Source: Paracnuella aquatica
GTDB taxonomy: Bacteria > Bacteroidota > Bacteroidia > Chitinophagales > Chitinophagaceae
Direction: 5' to 3'
DNA: 36,754 nucleotides
Assembly: GCF_003332885.2 (NCBI RefSeq)
Contig: NZ_QOWJ01000021.1
Location: 1 to 36,754, forward strand
In this document: positions 25,403-31,696 of the stretch, piece after piece
Numbering within the stretch: position 1 is the first letter of the stretch
How the letters are laid out: each line of letters starts with the position of its first letter
Position numbers and translations under genes: made by a program
Notes under the pieces: generated by a model
Told to the model about the DNA's origin: nothing
The model's input: the letters and a program-made list of their open reading frames with translations, nothing else
Database searches by the model: none

Positions 25403-26446
25403 TTATGGGGTTTGGTGTTGTGTATTAGTTTGTTCCGGTTCGTTTACTGTTCCGGCCCGGTTTTCCAGTTCTTTTTTGAGCTCGGCTACCAATTGGCCTT
25501 CGCTGGGCAGGTACAACTGGTATTTGCTGGCAACAATGGTTTGGTTGCTCTCCGGCAGCGAAATGCGCACCATTGCATCGTTTTTATCGGTGCACAGCAA
25601 AATGCCGATGGTTTTGTTTTCGGATGGTTGTTTTTCAAAACGGTCGTAATAATTTACATACATCTGCAGCTGGCCCAGGTGGCCATGCGTCAGCTTTTCG
25701 GTTTTGAGTTCCACCAGCACAAAGCATTGCAGCAGTCGGTTATAGAAGACAAGGTCCACAAAAAATTCGTCGCCGTCGATATGAATGCGTTTTTGCCGCG
25801 CCACAAAACAGAACCCGTTGCCCAGCTCCAGCATAAACTCCTGCAGGTGGGTGATGAGTGCACCTTCCAGGTCACGTTCGTAATAAGCAGCTTCCCCTTT
25901 CAGGCCCAAAAACTCCAGTACCATCGGGTCTTTGATAATGTCGCGGGCATCGGCAGGCTGTTGTTCAGCGCGGGCCACGGCCAGCACTGATTGCACATCT
26001 TTGCTCAGCAGCAGGCGTTCAAACAACTGACTGTTGATCTGCCGCTCCAATTGGCGGGCCGTCCAATTATTTTTTTCGGCTTCGGCCATATAAAATGCCC
26101 GTTTTTCTTCACTGCTAATGCTGATCAGCAGTTTGTAGTGGGTCCAACTGAATTGCGTCCGCAGTGTGGACGCAATTGGAAAGGTGCGGTAAAACTGGCG
26201 ATAACGCTCCAACTGGCGGCGTGAAAAGCCCGATCCGTAAGCAGGCTCCAATTCAGCAGCCAAGCCTTTTATAAGGTACGCACCATAATCAGCACGGTCT
26301 TTTGCGCCCTGTTCTTCTTCAAAAATCTTTTGTCCTATTTTCCAATATAGCAACACCCGCTGGTGGTCCACGGAGCGGATGGCTGCATCGCGGGAAGCGG
26401 CAATGAGTTGTTGGATCTCGGTAATAAGATTGTTGCGGAGTTGCAT
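25403..26446 (-). CDS. DUF1016/YhcG PD-(D/E)XK nuclease
   Basis: This 347-aa protein has an N-terminal helical DUF1016 domain (about 5-165) with the family segments VLLYWKIGQKI, GSGFSRRQLERYRQFYR and FSWTHYKLLI, and a C-terminal PD-(D/E)XK nuclease domain with D231 (FFVDLVFYN) and E246-x-K248 (VELKTEK). The family is named after E. coli YhcG and is frequently found near restriction-modification or other defence genes; some members act on nucleic acids. Here it is the first gene of a two-gene unit with the helicase-nuclease. ATG at 26446 is chosen; the frame extends to 26494 through residues that look non-coding. TACCTTTG (26492-26499, minus) is a perfect -7 element upstream. Confidence 0.88.
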   Translation of the reverse strand: MQLRNNLITEIQQLIAASRDAAIRSVDHQRVLLYWKIGQKIFEEEQGAKDRADYGAYLIKGLAAELEPAYGSGFSRRQLERYRQFYRTFPIASTLRTQFSWTHYKLLISISSEEKRAFYMAEAEKNNWTARQLERQINSQLFERLLLSKDVQSVLAVARAEQQPADARDIIKDPMVLEFLGLKGEAAYYERDLEGALITHLQEFMLELGNGFCFVARQKRIHIDGDEFFVDLVFYNRLLQCFVLVELKTEKLTHGHLGQLQMYVNYYDRFEKQPSENKTIGILLCTDKNDAMVRISLPESNQTIVASKYQLYLPSEGQLVAELKKELENRAGTVNEPEQTNTQHQTP

Positions 26447-26491
26447 GGTGGCAAGTTTAGTGGCGTGGCGGCAAAATGCTGAGCATGTGGG

Positions 26492-26499
26492 CAAAGGTA
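26492..26499 (-). promoter_or_regulatory. TAnnTTTG element for DUF1016-helicase unit
   Basis: TACCTTTG on the minus strand is a perfect -7 element. A TTG (26524-26526 region) lies 24 nt upstream, slightly further than usual. The first ATG of the unit is 45 nt downstream. Confidence 0.4.
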
Positions 26500-26630
26500 G
26501 CCACCATTTGCTACGAATTTTAGCAATGTGGATAACAGCCCGAACCGGCTACAAACCAGGGGCGGGGAAGGCAAAATATCCTTTGTGTTATCTTTAAGAT
26601 GTTTTTACGGTGGTGTATAAACTAAAGGTC

Positions 26631-26638
26631 TATATTTG
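26631..26638 (+). promoter_or_regulatory. TAnnTTTG element for RRM gene
   Basis: TATATTTG is a perfect -7 element; no good -33 TTG is seen at 19-21 nt. The start codon lies 127 nt further on, leaving a long leader that may carry post-transcriptional control, such as cold response or autoregulation. Confidence 0.45.
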
Positions 26639-26765
26639 CATAGTCAATTTGAGCCTCGCATCAGTAATCGTTAATTAGTCTGCCAGTTAGCCTTGCATCT
26701 TAGTTAATTCTCTTACTTCTTGCCTTTCTCAAGTATTTTTCAATTTTTTTTCAATCAGACCGAAC

Positions 26766-27098
26766 ATGAACATTTATGTTTCCAATTTGAGCTTCAACGT
26801 ACAGGATGAAGACCTTAGAGAATTTTTCACTCCTTATGGCGAAGTAACTTCTGCAAAAGTTATCACCGACCGTGAAACCGGCAGGTCACGTGGTTTTGGC
26901 TTTGTAGAAATGAGCGACAATGCTGCTGCTCAAAAAGCAGTTTCTGAGCTCAATGACGCTACAGTTGACGGCCGCACCATTAAAGTAATGGAAGCTAAGC
27001 CGAAAGAAGATCGTCCTCGTGGCGGTGGTGGCGGCGGTTTCCGCGGCGGCAACAGCGGCGGCGGTTACGGCGGCGGTGGCTACAACAAAAGGTATTAA
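26766..27098 (+). CDS. Glycine-rich RNA-binding protein with one RRM
   Basis: This 110-aa protein has one RNA recognition motif: RNP2 IYVSNL at 3-8 and RNP1 RGFGFVEM at 42-49, with the usual beta-alpha-beta order. A Gly/Arg-rich tail (about 84-110) ends in YNKRY. This is the standard short RRM protein of Bacteroidota, comparable to glycine-rich cold-inducible proteins of cyanobacteria, and should bind single-stranded RNA in the cytoplasm. The long leader and the strong terminator point to a highly expressed, separately regulated gene. Confidence 0.93.
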   Translation: MNIYVSNLSFNVQDEDLREFFTPYGEVTSAKVITDRETGRSRGFGFVEMSDNAAAQKAVSELNDATVDGRTIKVMEAKPKEDRPRGGGGGGFRGGNSGGGYGGGGYNKRY

Positions 27099-27124
27099 TC
27101 CCCTTTGATAATAGCATTGCGAAA

Positions 27125-27149
27125 GGCCCCGGTTCTCCGGGGCTTTTTT
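27125..27149 (+). terminator. Intrinsic terminator of the RRM gene
   Basis: A GC-rich stem GCCCCGG/CCGGGGC (27126-27132 with 27137-27143), loop TTCT, is followed by TTTTTT. It lies 28 nt after the stop codon: a classic rho-independent terminator. Confidence 0.9.
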
Positions 27150-27192
27150 ATGCCCGTACATTAATGATATTGCTTGCATTAATGCGGGGTCT

Positions 27193-27278
27193 TGTCATGC
27201 CGACGCATGTCGGCATCTCCTTCTATTAGCAGGTTTTACCAAAGTAAAAGGAGATGCCGAAAGAAGTTCGGCATGACA
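27193..27278. repeat. About 86-bp nested palindromic element, copy 1
   Basis: The outer arms pair (TGTCATGCCGA..CGGCATCTCC against GGAGATGCCGA..TTCGGCATGACA), and each arm is itself a small hairpin (ATGCCGAC/GTCGGCAT and ATGCCGAA/TTCGGCAT). The spacer contains ATTAGCAGGTTTTAC. A homologous copy lies inverted at 36569-36658. It sits between the RRM terminator and the 3' end of the LytTR gene. Confidence 0.8.
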
Positions 27279-27325
27279 GTCGTTTAAAGAAATAAGCTCC
27301 AGCTCTCTGTTATTTGACCAATGCT

Positions 27326-28027
27326 TTATTGCAACTGCAACCGGCGCAGCAATTCCTCTTTGTATGTATTGCCCACGGGCAGGGCTGTTTTACCCAACTC
27401 CACCATGTTTCCCTGCAGCGCAGTGATCTTGTTGAGCGCCACAATATAGGACCGGTGTATGCGCAGAAACAGCACCGGAGGCAGTGCGTCTTCCATGCCT
27501 TTTAAATGAATGCTCGCCAGCATGCTGCGGTCTTTCAAATGCAGTTTGCAAAAATCCTTCAACGCTTCCACGTACACAATCTCTTCAAACAACAGCTTCA
27601 CCATGCGGTTGTCCTGTTTTAAAAAAAGATGATCCTTGTAGGGCAATGCAGCGTTGGGTGTTTGTGCTTGCAGCAGCCGCTCCACTTTTGCAAGCGCTTC
27701 GCTGAAACGTGCTTCCGTAATAGGTTTCACGAGGTAATCAACCGCATTTAAATCAAAAGCTTTGGCTGCATACTCGGCATAGGCAGTGGTAAATACCACC
27801 AGCGGCGGTTGGCGCAGTGCCGACAAAAATTCAATGCCAGTCCTGTCGGGCATGTTAATGTCTAGGAACACTACATCTACATGATGTTGGTACAAGGCTT
27901 CATACGCTTCGGCCACGGAGCGGCATGCAGCCACTACCTGCCAGCCCGCAGTGCGGCCGATGTAGCGGTGCAGGAGGTCGCGGGCCAATGGCTCATCGTC
28001 AACAATAATGCAGGAAACATTTTTCAT
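27326..28027 (-). CDS. LytTR-family response regulator
   Basis: This 233-aa regulator has a receiver domain (about 4-120) with acidic pocket D10-D11, phosphoacceptor D56 (VVFLDINMP) and K101 (LVKP), and a LytTR DNA-binding domain (about 130-230; F-L-R-I-H-R-S-Y-I-V-A-L-N-K-I). LytTR regulators bind direct repeats in promoters, often of exported or cell-surface functions. Its ATG (28027) overlaps the stop of the upstream sensor kinase as ATGA, so the two are translationally coupled. A TTG in frame at 28039 is rejected. No LytTR target in the window is evident. Confidence 0.93.
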   Translation of the reverse strand: MKNVSCIIVDDEPLARDLLHRYIGRTAGWQVVAACRSVAEAYEALYQHHVDVVFLDINMPDRTGIEFLSALRQPPLVVFTTAYAEYAAKAFDLNAVDYLVKPITEARFSEALAKVERLLQAQTPNAALPYKDHLFLKQDNRMVKLLFEEIVYVEALKDFCKLHLKDRSMLASIHLKGMEDALPPVLFLRIHRSYIVALNKITALQGNMVELGKTALPVGNTYKEELLRRLQLQ

Positions 28028-29130
28028 TGTAGCGGGCAACTTAAGCGAAACAAATAAACATCATTTACAGCGCCTGCAGTGCAGGCTGCCTGTGCACCAA
28101 AATAATGCGCCACACGTTTGTGCAGGTTGTGCAAGCCAATGCCACCGCCGCCTTTATGATGGTACGTCTGTACCGGGTTTTCAATGGTTACCTCCAGCTT
28201 TCCTCCATGGGCCAAAATGCGCACATCAATGGTATTTCCGGCCGCATCAGGCGTGTATTTAAATGCATTTTCCAATGCTGGCATAAACAGCAGCGGCGGT
28301 ATTTCGTAATCGTCATTGTCTGTTGTAAACCGGAACAAAACCTGCGTGTTGTTTAGCCGCAGTTGCTCCAGTTCTATATAATCCTGCAGGAGCTGCACCT
28401 CTTGCTGCAGCCTTATTTTTTCAGCACCGGTTTCGTATAAAGTGTACCGCAAAAAGCCTGATAACCGCGCAATGGTAGCCGTTGCTTTTTCTTTATGATC
28501 GGCTTCTACCAGCGCATAAATATTGTTGAGGGTATTGAATAAAAAATGCGGGTTTACCTGCACTTTTAAAAAATTAAATTCCAATTGCAGGTTATTTTTT
28601 GCCAGCTCCAGCGACTGCACCGTTTTACGGAAATTGTTGCGGGCAAACTTGATGGCCACGGGCAAACCCAATTGCAAAATGAGCATGTATAAAAAACCAC
28701 CAGATAGAATGCGCACCACTACGATATTGGAGAAGTGGGTTTGTAAAAACCTGTGGTAATCGGGGCTTGCAGCCGCCAGCCGCTCTGCGCAGGCAGCACA
28801 TTTATGAAACACCGACAGGTCACCCAACGAATCGAGGCAGGCGATCAGCATCAGCCATAAAATACCCAGCAATATAACAGGTACCCATGACCGCTTTTTG
28901 TTGAACAGGGGCAGCAGGCCATACATCAATGTATAAAAAGCCAGTGCCGAAACAAGCGTTGTTTTTACCGACAACAAATAAGTGGCCGGCGTGCCCCGCA
29001 TGGTGTTGAAAGAAATGGTACCGAAATAATAACCGCTGGCAAAAACAAGCAACCAAAACAACACGTGCAGCAGCAGACGGTACCGGTTATCGGTATAGGT
29101 ATAGGCCAGTAGATCTTTTTTCCGTTTCAT
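28024..29130 (-). CDS. LytS/YehU-type sensor histidine kinase
   Basis: This 368-aa kinase has four membrane segments (about 19-37, 52-76, 83-99, 136-160), then a His_kinase domain with phosphoacceptor H195 in QVNPHFLFNTLNNIYAL, the N-box PALENAFKY (N288) and a G-box GGGGIGLHNL. It phosphorylates the LytTR regulator encoded immediately downstream (4-nt overlap). The loop between membrane segments 3 and 4 contains H109-K-C-A-A-C114, a CxxC with adjacent His. That is unusual for the family and could serve redox or metal sensing; the side of the membrane is inferred to be periplasmic. No sensor domain beyond this loop is seen. Confidence 0.92.
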   Translation of the reverse strand: MKRKKDLLAYTYTDNRYRLLLHVLFWLLVFASGYYFGTISFNTMRGTPATYLLSVKTTLVSALAFYTLMYGLLPLFNKKRSWVPVILLGILWLMLIACLDSLGDLSVFHKCAACAERLAAASPDYHRFLQTHFSNIVVVRILSGGFLYMLILQLGLPVAIKFARNNFRKTVQSLELAKNNLQLEFNFLKVQVNPHFLFNTLNNIYALVEADHKEKATATIARLSGFLRYTLYETGAEKIRLQQEVQLLQDYIELEQLRLNNTQVLFRFTTDNDDYEIPPLLFMPALENAFKYTPDAAGNTIDVRILAHGGKLEVTIENPVQTYHHKGGGGIGLHNLHKRVAHYFGAQAACTAGAVNDVYLFRLSCPLQ

Positions 29131-29344
29131 GATATAAAGCTGCAGTGCGGAAAATTTGTCGCGCTATAAAATCGACCAACATATGCTACGGGCCAACGAA
29201 ATGAGCTCCGCCAGCAACAAGCGCCCTGTGCCAAAGGCCCGTTGCCCGAAACGCTGCTTTTGTTGGCAGGCGGCCGCTGTTCGTCGATCATTTTTCTGCC
29301 CTCCTTAAGTTCTTTTTCTTTTTGTGTGTTCCTAAACATACAAC

Positions 29345-30169
29345 ATGAAACAGATGATACAACGGGCCCCGTTTGCCACCCGCATTATTGCCGCCCTGTT
29401 GCTGGGTATTGCAGCCGTTGTGTTGAGCCAGGCGGTTTATAACATTGTGCCCATAAAGCCCTACTTCCCCTTGCTTGGCGAAGTGCTGCTGGTACAGGCC
29501 ACGTGGCTGATGTACCGAACCGATAACCAAACCCTGCTGCCACTGGGCTTGCAACCCAATTTCAAACACCTGGGCTTGCTCCTATTGGGCCTTGCTATTG
29601 GTGCCGTAGCAGTGATGGGTTGCACCGCGCTGCGTACGGCCTATACCGGCGAAGTATGGCATCTATCCACCGCTGTTGATGGCTGGGCGCTCCTGAAAAG
29701 CCTGTATTATATTTTGCCTACAGTAGCGGTGCAGGAACTGATATTTCGCGGATACCTGTTTACCAAAAGCATTGCCCGCTGGGGCGTGGTGCGGGCCAAT
29801 GTGTTGTTTGCAATTTTATTTATGCTGGTGCATGTGCTTGACCGCGATGTGCTGCGGCAACCGGCGCAGGCCCTGTTCCTCCTCATCAGCATACCAGTGG
29901 GGCACTTGTGGTTTGCCAGCGGGCTGTTGCGTACGGGTTCGCTGCTGTTTGCCATAGGCCTGCATTGGGGCAACAATTGGGCGGTAAGCCACCTGGCCGG
30001 AAATGCGGATACAACAGGAACCCTGTTTTACCTCACCAACCAAAAACTGTTCACTACCTGGCTTCCGTTCATTGTGGTGATACTCTTGTTCAATGGATTT
30101 TTTCTGCTGGTAACCTGGGCCACCTGGCGTTGGGGTAAAAAAGAAAACCTGCCCGTGGCAGGTTTCTAA
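29345..30169 (+). CDS. CPBP-family intramembrane protease-like protein
   Basis: This 274-aa protein has about seven membrane segments and the three CPBP/Abi motifs: Q130-E131-L-I-F-R135, F159-x-x-x-H163 and H207-x-x-x-N211. In canonical family members motif 1 is EExxxR; here the first Glu is Gln, which may affect catalysis although E131, H163 and H207 remain. The family includes CAAX-prenyl proteases (Rce1) and bacteriocin self-immunity proteins; the bacterial substrate is unknown. ATG at 29345 gives MKQMIQRAP before the first helix. The 3' end contains a hairpin that is a terminator for the opposite gene. Confidence 0.85.
   Translation: MKQMIQRAPFATRIIAALLLGIAAVVLSQAVYNIVPIKPYFPLLGEVLLVQATWLMYRTDNQTLLPLGLQPNFKHLGLLLLGLAIGAVAVMGCTALRTAYTGEVWHLSTAVDGWALLKSLYYILPTVAVQELIFRGYLFTKSIARWGVVRANVLFAILFMLVHVLDRDVLRQPAQALFLLISIPVGHLWFASGLLRTGSLLFAIGLHWGNNWAVSHLAGNADTTGTLFYLTNQKLFTTWLPFIVVILLFNGFFLLVTWATWRWGKKENLPVAGF
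30145..30165 (-). terminator. Terminator for the minus-strand gene, inside CPBP 3' end
   Basis: A perfect 9-bp stem (30145-30153 with 30157-30165, loop CGT) is followed on the minus strand by TTCTTTTTTACC. It lies 22 nt after the stop of the gene at 30188-30850 and within the last codons of the convergent CPBP gene. Confidence 0.7.
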
Positions 30170-30187
30170 AAAATATCGCTTGAAGGT

Positions 30188-30850
30188 TTACTCTTTAGTA
30201 AGCGTCAGGTTGTGCTTGCGGGTTACTTTACGCGGTGTACCGCTGCTGTTGAGCACAGGCTGCAGTTTGGGTGCTTCCAGTGTAATGCGGTCTTTTGTTT
30301 GCTGCTGCAGGTAGCTGTTTTCGGGCATCACAAACACATCACTTACGGTAAGCTGTCCGTCGGTTTCAATGGCGTATGAAACGGTTACATAATAAGTGCC
30401 TTTTTTCACTTTTTTGTTGGGCAATGCTTCGGCAGTAAGTGTGGCCGCCACCGTAGTCATATAATCTCTTACCAGTGCATTATTGTCTTTAGGCTTGGGG
30501 GCCGGTGCTGCCGGAGTAGCGGTCGCTTCCGGTTCGGCAGTGGCTGTTGCCCCAGAATCAACTACCACCACATCGTTGGCATTTGCTGCAGCGGTGCTCC
30601 GGGTTGAATCAGTTGCAACCACTCCGCTACGGGCTGCACTATCCATTACTGTGGAAGCAACCATTGCAGCCGAATCACGCGATGCTTTTTGCTGCACGCT
30701 GTCCACCATCAACGATTTCAGGTCATCGCCCTTGCGGATAACGGTGCCGGGTTGGGCCTTTAGTCTGCCGCTGTACAACGCATCACGGAGCGACTGGCCC
30801 TGAACGGCCAGGGAGCCCATCAACAAAACGGCGAGGATTCCTTTTTTCAT
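30188..30850 (-). CDS. Exported protein with low-complexity middle, function unknown
   Basis: This 220-aa protein has a signal peptide (MKKGILAVLLMGSLAVQGQ). Residues about 60-125 are rich in Ala/Asp/Ser/Thr/Val and then Ala/Pro/Thr (GATATAEPEATATPAAPAP), probably a disordered linker. The C-terminal 85 residues are a compact domain with K-K-G-T-Y-Y-V-T-V-S-Y-A-I-E-T-D-G and E-A-P-K-L-Q-P-V-L-N-S-S-G-T-P-R-K-V, vaguely reminiscent of TonB C-terminal-like domains (pattern only). A periplasmic scaffold role is a guess. ATG at 30850 is chosen because it starts the signal peptide. Confidence 0.75.
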   Translation of the reverse strand: MKKGILAVLLMGSLAVQGQSLRDALYSGRLKAQPGTVIRKGDDLKSLMVDSVQQKASRDSAAMVASTVMDSAARSGVVATDSTRSTAAANANDVVVVDSGATATAEPEATATPAAPAPKPKDNNALVRDYMTTVAATLTAEALPNKKVKKGTYYVTVSYAIETDGQLTVSDVFVMPENSYLQQQTKDRITLEAPKLQPVLNSSGTPRKVTRKHNLTLTKE

Positions 30851-31013
30851 GGTTTCTGAGGTGTTTAATAGCAAGTTAATCAGCAATGCTGTTAGGGTGT
30901 TCCTAAATAAATCGTGCCGGGAAAGGGCTAAGCCCTGCGGCGCTCTATCATAACGTTCGGCGCCGCTACAATATTATAGGCAGTGGCCAATCCTAACGCA
31001 ACCCTTGGCCCCA

Positions 31014-31457
31014 TTACTTCTTTGGCAGGTGCGCAATCACTTCAATTTCTACCATGGCCTGCGGCATCAGCAGGCGGGTGATTTGCACCCAGGAGGCTGC
31101 CGGGAAATCGCCTTTATAAAATGCCTTGCGTACCGCGTTTTGCCGTTCCACTGCGGCAATGTCGGTGGTGAATAAAGTTTCTTTTACCACATGAGCAAAT
31201 GTGGCGCCGTGGGCCTTGAGCATGGCCTCAATGCCGTGATAAGCATGTTGCAGTTGCGTAGCCATATCGGGGCCGTGGCCCGGCACACCGGAAATGTAGA
31301 GCACGTTATCCACCAAAAGCGATTGTGCATAACCGTAAGTAGTGTCCTGGTTGCTGCCGGTGCCCCAGTGCATTTTAGTTTTGGCAATGGGGGCTTGTTG
31401 TGCCCCGGCCGTGGTAAGCAGTGCCAGTGCCACCAAGCTTGCATAAACTTTTTTCAT
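31014..31457 (-). CDS. Exported RidA/YjgF-family protein
   Basis: This 147-aa protein has an N-terminal signal peptide (MKKVYASLVALALLTTAGA) followed by a complete YjgF/RidA domain with the conserved segment W-V-Q-I-T-R128 ... V-E-I-E-V-I-A near the end. R128 corresponds to the active-site Arg of RidA enamine/imine deaminases. RidA is normally cytoplasmic and removes reactive enamines made by PLP enzymes; this member is predicted to be exported, so its role may differ. It forms a single transcript; no PLP-enzyme gene is nearby. Confidence 0.88.
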   Translation of the reverse strand: MKKVYASLVALALLTTAGAQQAPIAKTKMHWGTGSNQDTTYGYAQSLLVDNVLYISGVPGHGPDMATQLQHAYHGIEAMLKAHGATFAHVVKETLFTTDIAAVERQNAVRKAFYKGDFPAASWVQITRLLMPQAMVEIEVIAHLPKK

Positions 31458-31513
31458 GAGCGGTTTTGATTTGTAAAACTCAATTCAATCAGTCACGACG
31501 ATACCATTAGAGG

Positions 31514-31537
31514 TCATCATGCCGAACCTCTTTCGGC
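31514..31537. repeat. Degenerate half of the nested palindrome family
   Basis: TCATGCCGAACCTCTTTCGG resembles one arm of the 86-bp element at 27193-27278 (ATGCCGAA..TTCGGCAT), with the last bases diverged (CGTT in place of AT). No matching partner arm is seen nearby, so this is a remnant. Confidence 0.5.
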
Positions 31538-31696
31538 CGTTGCTGCAAAACTATCAACCTGCCTGACTGTAAAAATTTAAAACGGCTAAACGGCAGAAGC
31601 ATGGGAGCAAAGAAAAAAAGCGAGGCGGATTTGTACCGGGAAAAGTAGCGCCAGCCGCATGCAATAGTTTCCTTAATTTGTACCCACCTAACTGCT

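Larger units (their letters stand above)
26447..26765. other. Divergent promoter region, DUF1016 unit and RRM gene
   Basis: The 319-bp spacer holds two perfect TAnnTTTG elements facing outward: TACCTTTG on the minus strand (26492-26499) and TATATTTG on the plus strand (26631-26638). From the latter a leader of about 120 nt precedes the RRM start, long for this group. It ends in a T-rich stretch (26736-26756). Confidence 0.5.

Noticed and set aside
24594-25649. 351-codon open frame antisense to the helicase and DUF1016 genes
   Set aside because: It mirrors the codon bias of two well-supported genes on the opposite strand and has no recognisable domain.
27193-27278. Palindromic repeats read as a CRISPR array
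   Set aside because: There is only one unit per place, no regular repeat-spacer pattern and no cas gene nearby.
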